A stretch of 64,000 nt of DNA from Celerinatantimonas yamalensis (GCF_046054155.1 NZ_JBEQCT010000001.1:372001-436000); one strand, 5' to 3'. Shown: positions 26,165-35,956, counted from the first letter of the stretch. Made by a program: numbers and translations. Notes: generated by a model from the letters alone, not told the origin.

Positions 26165-26376
26165 ATGAAACTATTCGCTTGATTAAATGAAACGATTAGG
26201 TGTTGCAAACAAGCATTATAATACTTACTTGGACTCAATAGCGAAGGCTTTCCCTAATCAACTAAAGAGTTTAGTGAATCTACCACGAAATAATGCTAAT
26301 ACCTATCAATTTTACATTATTTATCGGTAAGACTGATTCAGTGGCTTTTTTTAGCCAATTTTTATCCTATCTAATT

Positions 26377-27021
26377 CTAACTTTTAAGTAACGCCATGAC
26401 TTTTTGTACATAATGACGAGTCTCTGGGTACGGTGGGATCCCTTGATAACGGCGTACTGCACTCTCTCCAGCATTATAAGCAGCAAGGGCCAGGGGAGTT
26501 GATTGGAATTCATCAAGAAGCAGTTTGAGATATTTGCAACCCGCATTAATATTGGCCGCTGGCTCAAAGGGATGAGCTAGATTAAAGCGTTTTGCGGTTG
26601 TTGGCATGAGCTGCATTAGTCCCATGGCGCCAGCCTGGGAGACGGCTCGATGTTGATAACTGGATTCTACCTCGATCACCGCTCGAACTAAATGATAGGG
26701 TAATTGATAGCGTTTAGCAGATTGGGCTATTAATTTAGCAAATGGTTTGGATGCGGTATTGTTTACTGGCTCGACATTTGCCGATGTAACTTGCCGAGCA
26801 TTGATGCGTTTGGCCAGTAATTCAGTTTGCGTATCGCGTTTAATGCGAAACCTCGCGGGCATTTCACTGCCCGAAGCGCTACGCATCAATAAGCGCCATT
26901 TTTGACCTTGATAGTGGGCGCTAAAGTGCATCTGCCCTTGTGCATCGACGACATACCATAAATTTGCCCAAGCTGATGTTGGAAGCATGATAATAAATAT
27001 TAGAAAAAATAGTTGTCGCAT
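26377..27021 (-). CDS. Secreted lytic transglycosylase (SLT domain)
   Basis: A 214-residue exported murein hydrolase. Signal peptide at the N-terminus (LFFLIFIIMLPTSAWA, cleaved near residue 20), a short DUF4124-like segment (WYVVDAQGQMHFS), and an SLT domain from about 100. The catalytic Glu is in AVIEVESSYQHRAVS, followed by GAMGLMQLMPTTAKRF and ALAAYNAGESAVRRY. It cleaves the MurNAc-GlcNAc bond to give 1,6-anhydro ends. I start at ATG 27021; the frame extends four codons to a TTG. Monocistronic, between fur and fldA. Confidence 0.92.
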   Translation of the reverse strand: MRQLFFLIFIIMLPTSAWANLWYVVDAQGQMHFSAHYQGQKWRLLMRSASGSEMPARFRIKRDTQTELLAKRINARQVTSANVEPVNNTASKPFAKLIAQSAKRYQLPYHLVRAVIEVESSYQHRAVSQAGAMGLMQLMPTTAKRFNLAHPFEPAANINAGCKYLKLLLDEFQSTPLALAAYNAGESAVRRYQGIPPYPETRHYVQKVMALLKS

Positions 27022-27136
27022 AGACTTTACCAATCTGTTAAATACTCAGAATAGGTAACGGCAAGTGCACTGAAAAGTTTAGATCAATGAGGCGGGAATA
27101 AGCTCTGAGGGCGAAGAGCATCCATTTTGATGTAAA

Positions 27137-27168
27137 CCAAAATGGCCGACCCATGCAGATGGGTCAGC
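27137..27168 (-). terminator. Rho-independent terminator of fldA
   Basis: On the minus strand, GCTGACCCAT pairs with ATGGGTCGGC (27145-27168) and CATTTTGG follows. One G-T pair interrupts the stem. Confidence 0.7.
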
Positions 27169-27187
27169 TTATTTGGTGAAGAATCAT

Positions 27188-27715
27188 TTAGTCTTCTAAT
27201 TCCGCTAAACACATCTCATCATAGATCTGTTTACACCAAGCTGTTACACGTTCTTCTGTCAGCTCTGGTTGGCGGTCTTCATCAATACCAAGACCCACAA
27301 AATGATGCTCGTCGACTAATGCTTTAGAGGCTTCAAATTCGTAGCCTTCAGTTGACCAGTGACCAATAATTGTGGCGCCCTTGGCCTCGATTATATCGCG
27401 TACTGTTCCCATTGCATCCAGGAAGTACTCTGCGTAGTCCTCTTGATCACCGCAGCCAAAAATAGCGACTAATTTTTCAGAAAAATCAATCTGTTCCAGC
27501 TCAGGGAAAAAGTCGTCCCAATCACACTGTGACTCACCGTAATACCAAGTTGGGATACCAATGAGGATCAATGAGTAGTTATCAATATCTTCTTTTGTCG
27601 ATTTAGCGATATCAAAAATATCGATCATGTTTTTACCCAGCTCTTTTTGAATCATCTGGGCAACTGCTTCGGTATTACCGGTATCACTACCGAAGAATAA
27701 TCCAACGCTTGCCAT
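27188..27715 (-). CDS. fldA: Flavodoxin
   Basis: A 175-residue acidic FMN electron carrier, same length as E. coli FldA. Phosphate loop GSDTGNTEAVAQ (about 9-20), flavin-stacking segments PTWYYGESQCDWDD (about 56-69) and GCGDQEDYAEYF (about 90-101). Long-chain type. It reduces MetH, IspG/IspH and radical-SAM enzymes. It starts 15 bp after ybfE ends, so they form a ybfE-fldA operon as in E. coli. Confidence 0.97.
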   Translation of the reverse strand: MASVGLFFGSDTGNTEAVAQMIQKELGKNMIDIFDIAKSTKEDIDNYSLILIGIPTWYYGESQCDWDDFFPELEQIDFSEKLVAIFGCGDQEDYAEYFLDAMGTVRDIIEAKGATIIGHWSTEGYEFEASKALVDEHHFVGLGIDEDRQPELTEERVTAWCKQIYDEMCLAELED

Positions 27716-27730
27716 AACTCTTACCTGTTT

Positions 27731-28024
27731 CTATCGTGGTGGTTCTGTCGTTAAAACAGCTACATGCTCAATAAGTATCTGTTCTATGAGTTCGCTACGG
27801 CTAATCCCTTGCTCTTGAGCTATCCCATTTAGGGCATCAAACAAATCATTCCCCACTTTCAGCTCAATACGCTTCATCCCTTTTTGGCGATCACGCCGAA
27901 GCTGATTGCGCTTATTTACCCGAAGTTGTTCTTTTCTGGGTAGGGGATTCGTTTTTGGTCTGCCAGAACGTTTTTCATCTGCAAACAGATCGATAGTGGT
28001 TCGATCCGTATTCTGTTTTGCCAT
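27731..28024 (-). CDS. ybfE: YbfE family LexA-regulated protein
   Basis: A 97-residue basic protein, same length as E. coli YbfE. MAKQNTDRTTIDLFA and GRPKTNPLPRKEQLRVNKRN match it closely, with a ribbon-helix-helix-like C-terminal half (ALNGIAQEQGISRSELIEQ). A longer frame adds six codons, but the ATG at 28024 fits the family. In E. coli it is SOS-induced; molecular role unknown. Co-transcribed with fldA. Confidence 0.92.
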   Translation of the reverse strand: MAKQNTDRTTIDLFADEKRSGRPKTNPLPRKEQLRVNKRNQLRRDRQKGMKRIELKVGNDLFDALNGIAQEQGISRSELIEQILIEHVAVLTTEPPR

Positions 28025-28097
28025 AAACCTACATACTAGCAATGATCAAGGCCTGAATTACCTCAGGCGAAAAACCTAGCCTTTAGTTGCAATTATA

Positions 28098-28117
28098 TAC
28101 TGAATTGAAAAACAATC
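28098..28117 (-). promoter_or_regulatory. Weak LexA-box-like element upstream of ybfE
   Basis: Minus strand reads TTG-N10-CAG within GATTGTTTTTCAATTCAGTA. It keeps one perfect half site (CAGTA) and the correct 10-bp spacing, but has TTG for CTG. E. coli ybfE is LexA-controlled, so a degenerate site is plausible. Confidence 0.3.
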
Positions 28118-28180
28118 CTCGGCAAGCTATAGACCTTACATAATTTAGAAGCGGACTATAGCATAAAGGGTGAATGGGTG

Positions 28181-28969
28181 TTAATTTTCTGGCATGAAAA
28201 ATTGGTTGACTAACCGATTAAATAATTGAGGCTTTTCGGCATGCAACCAATGTCCTGCTTGCGCAATAATTTTTATCTGGGCATTAGGGAACTGTGAAAC
28301 AATAGCGTTTTGGTAGGTCAACTGAATGTAACTTGACAATTGTCCTTTGATAAATAAAGTCGGGCCAGCAAATCGTTCCTGCTCGAACGGCCAATCGATA
28401 ATATCGTTGTAGTGAGCTTGTAAATTGGCGATGTCAAATTGCCAGCGCCAGCGCGGACCTTCTCGTTTGAGTGATTTAAGTAAAAACTGTCGTACTCCGC
28501 TATTGTCTATGTACTGTGCCAATTGCGTATCGGCATCACGACGATTGCTGATTTGGTCGAGCTGGACGCTATTCAAGCCAGCAAATTCTTGCTTATGAGC
28601 GTGTTGATAACGTACTGGGGACATATCGGCCACAACTAGTTTTGTGATGCGTTCAGGTGCTAATAGCGCGCTTGCCATCGCTAATTTCCCTCCCATTGAA
28701 TGACCGACAAGATAGCCGTCATTGACGCCGAGCTCATTCATGGTCTCTAAGAAAGCTCGAGCATGTTGGCGATAATTCATGCTGTCCATGCGTGGGGATT
28801 GGCCATGATTAAAAATGTCGACGAGGTAAACTTGAAAATTTTTACTGAGATATTTTCCCAAGGACGTCAAATTATCGCCGCTGCCAAATAAGCCGTGGAT
28901 CAAGAAAACAGCTTGCGGATGTTTTGCGGTGCCTTGGTAAGGAAGCGCATTTGTATATAAGAGTGGCAT
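28181..28969 (-). CDS. ybfF: Alpha/beta-hydrolase esterase YbfF
   Basis: A 262-residue cytoplasmic esterase. Oxyanion HGLFGSGDNL (about 25-34), nucleophile GHSMGGKLAM (Ser near residue 92), catalytic Asp region LVVADMSPVRYQ and the late His in QAGHWLHAEKP. E. coli YbfF hydrolyses acyl-CoA and short acyl esters; the physiological substrate is unclear. The gene is divergent from seqA and conserved in that position across related bacteria. Confidence 0.93.
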   Translation of the reverse strand: MPLLYTNALPYQGTAKHPQAVFLIHGLFGSGDNLTSLGKYLSKNFQVYLVDIFNHGQSPRMDSMNYRQHARAFLETMNELGVNDGYLVGHSMGGKLAMASALLAPERITKLVVADMSPVRYQHAHKQEFAGLNSVQLDQISNRRDADTQLAQYIDNSGVRQFLLKSLKREGPRWRWQFDIANLQAHYNDIIDWPFEQERFAGPTLFIKGQLSSYIQLTYQNAIVSQFPNAQIKIIAQAGHWLHAEKPQLFNRLVNQFFMPEN

Positions 28970-29155
28970 AGATGGCCTTCACCATATGGATGATAGGGAA
29001 GATCTATTTTGCCGTGAATAGACCTTCTATCTCAAGTTCTCTGAAAGACATTTGTTATCTAGAACGCTTTAAAGCGCAATCAGTAGTCGAGAATTTTTTG
29101 ATGCTATGTATAATATTTGTAGTTATTCAATGCTATGTGGTCAATTTTAACGCAT

Positions 29156-29647
29156 ATGAAGTCTATCGAAATCGACGAAGAACTCTATCATTATATCGCG
29201 AGCCAAACTCAGCATATCGGCGAGAGTGCTTCACATATTTTACGCCGACTGCTCAATGTTGATCAGTCAACACTGCTCACCCAAGTTGTCACTGTTTCAA
29301 CTGAACCGTGTCGTAGTCTGCATGATCTTGTGGATCATGCGCTATTAACACAGCAGGATAGTTGTGTTAAACGTTTTATGTTATTGCTCAGTTATCTGTA
29401 TCAGGCCAATCCCGAAAGTTTTGCTAGGGCTAGTGAAATAAAAGGTAATAAACGGGTTTATTTCGCGACCAGCGAGCAAATCTTGTTAGCAAGCGGTAAA
29501 ACAACTAAGCCTAAACCTATTGCCGAATCACCATTTTGGGTGATTACAAATACCAACACGAGTCGCAAACGTTTGATTATCTCTCAGCTGATGCGTGGTA
29601 TGGGATATACTGATAGCGATATTGAGGCACTTGTTAATACAATATAG
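29156..29647 (+). CDS. seqA: SeqA replication-initiation regulator
   Basis: A 163-residue protein that binds hemimethylated GATC and sequesters oriC. N-terminal oligomerisation segment MKSIEIDEELYHYIAS then GESASHILRRLL. C-terminal DNA-binding domain (about 75-160) has RFMLLLSYLY, RVYFATSEQILL and the GATC-contacting VITNTNTSRKRLII. E. coli SeqA has 181 residues; the shortening falls in the interdomain linker. Start ATG 29156 matches the family; seven extra codons upstream are not conserved. Leads the seqA-pgm pair. Implies Dam methylation in this organism. Confidence 0.96.
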   Translation: MKSIEIDEELYHYIASQTQHIGESASHILRRLLNVDQSTLLTQVVTVSTEPCRSLHDLVDHALLTQQDSCVKRFMLLLSYLYQANPESFARASEIKGNKRVYFATSEQILLASGKTTKPKPIAESPFWVITNTNTSRKRLIISQLMRGMGYTDSDIEALVNTI

Positions 29648-29692
29648 TAGCTATGCTACATATAGATTATTCTTTTTCATGGGGTATTTTTT

Positions 29693-31342
29693 ATGGCTAT
29701 CCACCCAAGAGCTGGGCAAAAAGCGCAATCGCAGGATCTGACCAATATTCCTCGATTGATGACTGATTACTATTTGATTCAACCTGATGCAAGTCAAGCC
29801 AGTCAGTTGGTTAATTTTGGTACCTCAGGACATCGAGGCTGTGCAAGTGATGGCGCATTTAATGAAGCGCATATTTTTGCAATCAGCCAGGCTATTGCCG
29901 AGTATCGTCAGGCACAAGGCTATGATGGCCCGTTGTTTTTAGGTAAAGACACCCATGCGTTATCTGAGAGTGCTTTTTGCTCTGCGGTGGAGGTGTTTGC
30001 TGCTAATGGCGTGGCGGTGCGCTACCAGCAAGATTTTGGTTTTACTCCTACGCCAGTCATTTCTCACGCGATCTTAGCCTACAATGGCGCTCATGATGAA
30101 AAAGCTGATGGTGTCGTTATAACGCCATCGCATAATCCGCCTCGTGATGGTGGGTTTAAATATAATCCGCCCAACGGTGGACCTGCCGATACTTCAGTCA
30201 CGCAAATTATTCAAGACCGTGCTAACGAATTATTAGCGAATGCCTTGGAAGGGGTGAAGCGTATGCCTTACCCGCAAGCAATTAAAGCTGATGGTATTCA
30301 AGCCTATGATTATGTTCAACCATATGTCGATGATCTTAAGAATGTGATTGATATGAATGCGATAGCCAAGGCGAAAGTACACATTGGTGTTGATCCCCTC
30401 GGGGGATCAGGCGCGGCGTATTGGCCAGTGATCGCTAAAACTTACGGGCTTGATATTGAAGTGGTTAATGACCGTATTGATCCGACCTTTTCATTTATGT
30501 CGCTAGATAAAGATGGCAAAATCCGCATGGATTGTTCATCACCTTATGCCATGGCGGGGCTAATCCAATACAAAGATCAGTTTGATATTGCGGTCGGCAA
30601 TGATCCTGATTACGACCGGCATGGTATTGTTACTCCATCGGCAGGACTCATGAATCCTAATCATTATCTCACCGTGGCCATTGAGTATTTATTTACGCAT
30701 CGGACGCATTGGCCTAAAACTGCTGCCATTGGTAAGACACTGGTTTCAAGCTCGATGATCGATAAAGTGGCCGGCAAATTGGGGCGCCAATTATGTGAAG
30801 TGCCGGTTGGGTTTAAATGGTTTGTCGACGGCCTTTATCATGGTGATTTTGGCTTTGGCGGTGAAGAAAGTGCTGGCGCATCATTTTTGCGCTTCGATGG
30901 AACGGTGTGGAGTACTGATAAAGACGGAATTATTCTGGCGTTATTAGCCGCTGAGATTATTGCCGTGACTGGGCATGATCCATCTTGGCATTATGAGCAA
31001 CTGGTCGAACAGTTTGGCTCGCCTATCTATCAACGTTTTGAAGCTAGTGCTAGTGCTGAACAAAAAGCAGTGCTTAAGTCGTTAGATCCATCATTGGTTG
31101 AAGCCTCTGAATTGGCTGGTGATCCGATTATTGCTAAATTGACCAAAGCACCCGGTAATGACGCTTCAATTGGCGGACTTAAAGTTGTTACCGCCAGTGG
31201 CTGGTTTGCAGCGCGACCATCGGGCACTGAAGATATTTATAAAATCTATATGGAAAGCTTCAAAGGCGAAGCCCATCTAAAACAGATCGAACAAGAAGCG
31301 CAGCAAATTGTTAGCGCTGCATTTGCTAAAGCTGGATTATAG
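29693..31342 (+). CDS. pgm: Phosphoglucomutase (alpha-D-glucose type)
   Basis: A 549-residue cytoplasmic mutase interconverting glucose-1-phosphate and glucose-6-phosphate, feeding glycogen and UDP-glucose. Phosphoserine loop VVITPSHNPPRDGG (about 145-158), metal loop GNDPDYDRHGIV (about 302-313), sugar-binding GFGGEESAG, and the C-terminal phosphate site RPSGTEDIYKIY. E. coli Pgm has 546 residues. It follows seqA by 45 bp and ends at a strong terminator. Works with the nearby glgP. Confidence 0.97.
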   Translation: MAIHPRAGQKAQSQDLTNIPRLMTDYYLIQPDASQASQLVNFGTSGHRGCASDGAFNEAHIFAISQAIAEYRQAQGYDGPLFLGKDTHALSESAFCSAVEVFAANGVAVRYQQDFGFTPTPVISHAILAYNGAHDEKADGVVITPSHNPPRDGGFKYNPPNGGPADTSVTQIIQDRANELLANALEGVKRMPYPQAIKADGIQAYDYVQPYVDDLKNVIDMNAIAKAKVHIGVDPLGGSGAAYWPVIAKTYGLDIEVVNDRIDPTFSFMSLDKDGKIRMDCSSPYAMAGLIQYKDQFDIAVGNDPDYDRHGIVTPSAGLMNPNHYLTVAIEYLFTHRTHWPKTAAIGKTLVSSSMIDKVAGKLGRQLCEVPVGFKWFVDGLYHGDFGFGGEESAGASFLRFDGTVWSTDKDGIILALLAAEIIAVTGHDPSWHYEQLVEQFGSPIYQRFEASASAEQKAVLKSLDPSLVEASELAGDPIIAKLTKAPGNDASIGGLKVVTASGWFAARPSGTEDIYKIYMESFKGEAHLKQIEQEAQQIVSAAFAKAGL

Positions 31343-31366
31343 CGGCACAGCATAAGAATGCATTTG

Positions 31367-31403
31367 ATACCTCTTTTGGCATGTCCAAAAGAGGTATTTT
31401 TTT
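31367..31403 (+). terminator. Rho-independent terminator of pgm
   Basis: A perfect 13-bp stem ATACCTCTTTTGG (31367-31379) / CCAAAAGAGGTAT (31385-31397) followed by seven Ts. Confidence 0.95.
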
Positions 31404-31506
31404 ATCTTTTACTCGCGTTGTCTGTATCTATGCGCACATCTTGGTAGGCTTAACTAATGTTGTGGTATCAAAATGTATTCGCTTTTACATCCATGAGGAG
31501 ATTGCA

Positions 31507-32049
31507 ATGAATAGAAGCGCGATTAACGCGTTGATCCAACAAGGCTATGCTAGAGAGATAAGTAAGCAGCAAATTTTCGAACAGCTATGCTCCGCTTCAA
31601 TACCGCCTGCAACCGCCGCTCACGCGATTAGTCATATGGTTAACCCTGTTATATATCGTCGCTATCGAGGGTATGTTTGGTGGGTTAGGGGACTTGGGGT
31701 GTTACAAGCGATGGTCGCTGTGTTAGCGGGTTTTTGGATAGGCCGGGGTATGGGCGATGGCGTCACTACGGTGTTAATTATGCTGGCCATGGGGATTGTG
31801 CCCGCAGCATTAGCCTATGGTTTTTTTCGTAATCATATTTTGCCTTATAACGCGATGTTGGTCTTTCTTGCCATGGAAGCTGCAAATTTGATCATGCATT
31901 TTGAATCTGCTGCGCGTCAAATCAGTCTGTTGTTGCTGCTGATATTGCTATGCTTTATGTTATTACTCTATGTGCGTTGGCGCCTATTTCCAGAAATAAG
32001 ATGGTTTGTCCCCAAACGAGTTCATGGACACTATCAATTTGTTGACTAA
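31507..32049 (+). CDS. Unknown inner-membrane protein, 180 aa
   Basis: The ATG at 31507 has a GAGGAG ribosome site; a longer frame begins inside the pgm terminator and is rejected. The first 55 residues are soluble and helical, and the last 125 hold four membrane helices (about 62-82, 87-107, 111-130, 137-157) with basic loops, ending in a charged tail. No family recognised. Located between pgm and glgP without obvious coupling to either. Confidence 0.65.
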   Translation: MNRSAINALIQQGYAREISKQQIFEQLCSASIPPATAAHAISHMVNPVIYRRYRGYVWWVRGLGVLQAMVAVLAGFWIGRGMGDGVTTVLIMLAMGIVPAALAYGFFRNHILPYNAMLVFLAMEAANLIMHFESAARQISLLLLLILLCFMLLLYVRWRLFPEIRWFVPKRVHGHYQFVD

Positions 32050-32325
32050 ATCATTATAGGTTCATTACTGTAACTGTGACATTTGCCTAAATTTAAGCTA
32101 TACCTCATAGGGGTAAAATTAGTGTTGTTAGCTGAGCATCTCTCGTAAATTAGCACTCGATGATTTGTAAAAGATGGCGATTACGTTGCACGGTTGCTCG
32201 TTAGTAATAATGATTGACCTCATGCTACTGATTGGGGAATTAGCGCTCAATTGGATAGATTTTATCGGATGGTCGGCAGCTCTGCTGAGTCCATCTTCAT
32301 CAGCCACGATATAGGATCTCAGTTT

Positions 32326-34806
32326 ATGGTTCAGGTTTCGACAGCTGCCGAGGATTTTCCGTTTTATCTCGACAAAGAAGCATTTAAACAATCTGTACAG
32401 CGTCATTTGCATACCACCTATGGCACCGTTGAATCTAAAGCCAATTCCCTGGCATGGTGGAAAGCAACCTGTTCAGCCATCAATGAGTTAGTGTTTGAAG
32501 GGTTGACCGAAACGCATAAAAAACATTCTGGCATCGATACGCGAGCCGTTCATTATTTGTCGCTTGAATTTCTCATGGGGCGATTGACACGAAATAATCT
32601 CTATAATTTGGGTATTTTTGAGACGGCTCGTGATGCCTTAACTGAACTCGGCCAAGATATTGATACCCTTTGTTCTGAAGAGCCTGACATGGCACTGGGT
32701 AATGGTGGGTTAGGGCGTTTGGCAGCTTGCTTTATTGATTCGTTAGCGACATTAGGCTATCCGGCGATTGGTTATGGGATCCACTACGAACATGGCTTAT
32801 TTCGCCAAGAGTTTCGTGATGGGCATCAAATTGAGCGTCCTGACAGCTGGCGTGACTATGGAAATCCATGGGAAATCTGTCGTCCTGAATCTATTCAGAA
32901 AGTCCCTTTATATGGTTATGTTGAAACCGAATTTGGCCCCAATGGAAAAATGCGTAAGGTGTGGCACCCCGGCGAAATGATTCGAGGCGTTCCCTGGGAT
33001 ATTCCTGTGGTTGGTTTTGGTGGGCATACGGTGAATATTCTGCGACTCTGGGAAAGTCGCGCGGATGATTACTTTGATTGGGATGTATTTAATGCCGGGG
33101 GGTATGTCGATGCGCAGGCTGAAAAAGCCAGGGCTGAGGCGATTTCAAAAGTTTTGTATCCCAATGACGAAACGCTTGCAGGTAAAGAACTGCGCCTCAC
33201 TCAACAATACTTTTTCTGTTGCTGTTCACTACAAGATATGTTGCGCCGCTACAAGCGTCGTCATGATGACTTTAGCCATTTTGCTGAACAAATTGTCATT
33301 CAGTTAAATGATACACATCCTACTATTGCAATTCCTGAATTGATGCGTCAATTGGTCGATCTTGAAGGTCTAAAATGGGAAGAGGCATGGGCGATTTCCC
33401 AACAGGTTTTTGCCTACACGAATCACACCTTACTTCCTGAAGCATTAGAAAAATGGGATGTTGTCCTATTTGAACATGTGCTACCTCGGCATCTGGAGAT
33501 TATCTATGAGATTAATCATCGCTTTTTAGATGAAGTTGTCGCCAAAAAATGGCCCAATGACGATCAAATGAAGCAACGGCTGTCGATTATCGAAGAGGGA
33601 AATCCGCGCATGGTGCGAATGGCCTATTTGGGCGTCGTAGGATGTTTTAAAACGAACGGGGTTGCTTACATGCATAGTGAGCTCATTAAAAAAGAACTAT
33701 TTCCCTATTTTTATGAGCTCTGGCCGGAGCGCTTTACTAATGTGACAAACGGCATTACCCCGCGGCGCTGGTTAAAAGCGTGTAACCCGCGTTTATCGGC
33801 GCTTTTTGATGAGGCCGTCGGAACGCATTGGCCAACTGATTTAACCTTACTACGTCAAGTCGTCGCTAAAGCAGATGATCCTAAATTTCAGAAGCGTTTT
33901 ATGGCGATCAAACACCAAAATAAGCAGGATCTGGCTAAGGTGATTTTGCAACTTACAGGGGTTGAGGTTAGTGCAGAGGCTATCTTTGACATTCAAATTA
34001 AACGACTTCATGAGTATAAACGTCAGCACTTGAATATGTTGCATATCCTGACGTTGTATCGACGCTTATTGCAAGACCCTGATCTGGATATTCAACCCCG
34101 CGTGTTTATTTTTGGGGCTAAAGCCGCACCAGGTTATAAGCTGGCTAAAGATATCATTTTTGGGATTAACAAAATTGGTGAGCGAATTAATGCCGATGAA
34201 CGCATCAAAGGTAAAATCAAGGTCGTATTTTTGCCGAATTATCGTGTCTCTTTAGCAGAACAGATGATCCCAGCAGGCGATCTGTCAGAACAGATCTCTA
34301 CAGCGGGCAAAGAAGCATCTGGTACTGGCAATATGAAGTTTGCTCTTAATGGTGCGTTAACTATTGGTACTATGGATGGCGCCAATGTTGAGATCCGCGA
34401 AGAGGTTGGTGATGAAAATATATTTATCTTTGGGTTATCTGCCGATGAGGTCAGTAGCAAGCTTAAAGCTGGGTATAATAGTCGCGATTATTACTACAAT
34501 AATCCGGAGCTTAAAGCCATTCTAGACTGGCTTGATAGCGATTATTTCACGCCAAATCAGCCGGGAGCTTTGGCGTCGATTAAACGCAGCTTGCTAGATG
34601 GCGGTGACCCATTTTTATGCTTAGCGGACTATGAATCATATATCTGTGCCCAGCAAGCTGTAGATCAAGCCTACCGAGATAAAGCACGCTGGGCCAAAAT
34701 GGCGATTATTAATTCGGCGAGTGTTGGGAAATTTAACTCAGATCGCTCAATTCAAGACTATGTTGACACCATTTGGAAGCTCAAGTCCTATCCTGCAATT
34801 GAATAA
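32326..34806 (+). CDS. glgP: Glycogen/maltodextrin phosphorylase
   Basis: An 826-residue PLP enzyme releasing glucose-1-phosphate from alpha-1,4-glucans. EPDMALGNGGLGRLAACF near residue 110, QLNDTHPTIAIPELMR, FDIQIKRLHEYKRQHLN, and the PLP-lysine region EASGTGNMKFALNGALTIGT are diagnostic. GNPWEI near residue 185 is of GlgP rather than MalP flavour, but either name is possible. I start at ATG 32326, with AGGA nine bases upstream; an open frame extends 25 codons to a TTG. No other glycogen genes in the window. Confidence 0.93.
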   Translation: MVQVSTAAEDFPFYLDKEAFKQSVQRHLHTTYGTVESKANSLAWWKATCSAINELVFEGLTETHKKHSGIDTRAVHYLSLEFLMGRLTRNNLYNLGIFETARDALTELGQDIDTLCSEEPDMALGNGGLGRLAACFIDSLATLGYPAIGYGIHYEHGLFRQEFRDGHQIERPDSWRDYGNPWEICRPESIQKVPLYGYVETEFGPNGKMRKVWHPGEMIRGVPWDIPVVGFGGHTVNILRLWESRADDYFDWDVFNAGGYVDAQAEKARAEAISKVLYPNDETLAGKELRLTQQYFFCCCSLQDMLRRYKRRHDDFSHFAEQIVIQLNDTHPTIAIPELMRQLVDLEGLKWEEAWAISQQVFAYTNHTLLPEALEKWDVVLFEHVLPRHLEIIYEINHRFLDEVVAKKWPNDDQMKQRLSIIEEGNPRMVRMAYLGVVGCFKTNGVAYMHSELIKKELFPYFYELWPERFTNVTNGITPRRWLKACNPRLSALFDEAVGTHWPTDLTLLRQVVAKADDPKFQKRFMAIKHQNKQDLAKVILQLTGVEVSAEAIFDIQIKRLHEYKRQHLNMLHILTLYRRLLQDPDLDIQPRVFIFGAKAAPGYKLAKDIIFGINKIGERINADERIKGKIKVVFLPNYRVSLAEQMIPAGDLSEQISTAGKEASGTGNMKFALNGALTIGTMDGANVEIREEVGDENIFIFGLSADEVSSKLKAGYNSRDYYYNNPELKAILDWLDSDYFTPNQPGALASIKRSLLDGGDPFLCLADYESYICAQQAVDQAYRDKARWAKMAIINSASVGKFNSDRSIQDYVDTIWKLKSYPAIE

Positions 34807-34825
34807 AAAGATTAGCTACTCATTT

Positions 34826-34854
34826 AATAGCCCGCATTTGCGGGCTATTTTTAT
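34826..34854 (+). terminator. Rho-independent terminator of glgP
   Basis: AATAGCCCGC (34826-34835) pairs with GCGGGCTATT (34840-34849), with TTTT following. Confidence 0.9.
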
Positions 34855-34922
34855 GTTTTTAAAGCATTTTAGTTTCGTGGGTAGGCAAGGCATAATAGAG
34901 AGAAACAACGGGAAGCTTGCTT

Positions 34923-35954
34923 ATGTTACCTTTTTCATTCAATTACCTTGAGTATTTACTGACTCATCCTAATGAACAACCTGGGGCAAGTACATGCATG
35001 CCAGATGGCAGTACGATGAGGTTGGTCGGTGTTGGCGTCATCCAAGTTACGCCTGCTCATCTACACGCACAGCATAAAGCAATTGTGCTTTCCGCGGGGA
35101 TTCACGGTAATGAAACGGCCCCTATCGAATGGTTAAATACATTACTCAATGATCTATTGGATGGCCATCTGCAGATTTGTCATCCGTTGTTACTCATCTT
35201 TGGTCATCCATTGGCGATGGTTGCCAAGAGCCGAGAATTGAAGTTTAACTTGAACCGATTGTTTGCCGGTGCTCATACTCAACATCCTGAAGATGGTGAG
35301 CATCAGCGTGCTGCGCAATTGGAGCGGTGGATGGCCGATTTTTATGCACTTTGGCCAAATGCTGTGCGCTTACACTACGATCTACATACTGCCATCCGCG
35401 AATCAATCCATGAAAAATTTGCAGTTGCCCCATATATTCCTGAGCGGGCCCATGATCTATCACAACTGGCTTTTTTACAGAAATGCGGTGTTGATTGTGT
35501 GTTATTTTTCCACCAAGCCACTACGACGTTTAGTTACCATAGTGCTGCGACCCATCAGGCGTTCGCATTTACTATCGAATTAGGCCGTGTCCATCCATTT
35601 GGGCAAAATGATATGCGCCGATTACAATTGCTTGATCAAGCAGTCCGCGCTTTGATTACAACGCCTGTCATTGATTGGGGCAAGCCCGATTGGCAGCGAT
35701 GCTGCTGGTTTCGGGTCACCGATGTGATCATCCGTAAGCAAGCTAATTTCCGCTTAAACTTCCCCGATGAACTATCTAATTTCACTGAGTTTTATGACGG
35801 CGATGTGCTCGCGTATCAAGACGAACAAATGGTGCGAGTGGAAAATGGCCCGAAATCGGTGGTTTTTCCTAACGCAAATGTTCAAGTTGGTCAACGAGCG
35901 GCATTACTCGTGCAAGCAATGAGTCAAGATGAATGCCAACAACTCAATCAATAA
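34923..35954 (+). CDS. astE: Succinylglutamate desuccinylase
   Basis: A 343-residue zinc peptidase-like enzyme releasing glutamate and succinate in the last step of the arginine succinyltransferase pathway. Zinc motif GIHGNETAPIEWL (His and Glu), RELKFNLNRLFAGAH, the second zinc His in YDLHTAIRESIHEKFA, and catalytic Glu in TIELGRVHPFG. No astCADB genes are nearby. It leads an apparent operon with btuC and btuD, an unusual partnership. The annotation fits AstE better than generic AspA. Confidence 0.9.
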   Translation: MLPFSFNYLEYLLTHPNEQPGASTCMPDGSTMRLVGVGVIQVTPAHLHAQHKAIVLSAGIHGNETAPIEWLNTLLNDLLDGHLQICHPLLLIFGHPLAMVAKSRELKFNLNRLFAGAHTQHPEDGEHQRAAQLERWMADFYALWPNAVRLHYDLHTAIRESIHEKFAVAPYIPERAHDLSQLAFLQKCGVDCVLFFHQATTTFSYHSAATHQAFAFTIELGRVHPFGQNDMRRLQLLDQAVRALITTPVIDWGKPDWQRCCWFRVTDVIIRKQANFRLNFPDELSNFTEFYDGDVLAYQDEQMVRVENGPKSVVFPNANVQVGQRAALLVQAMSQDECQQLNQ

Positions 35955-35956
35955 AG

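Noticed and set aside
26330..26370. TGGCT-TTTTTT-AGCCA hairpin near the transglycosylase end as a terminator
   Set aside because: The run of A or T lies in the loop, not after the stem, on either strand.
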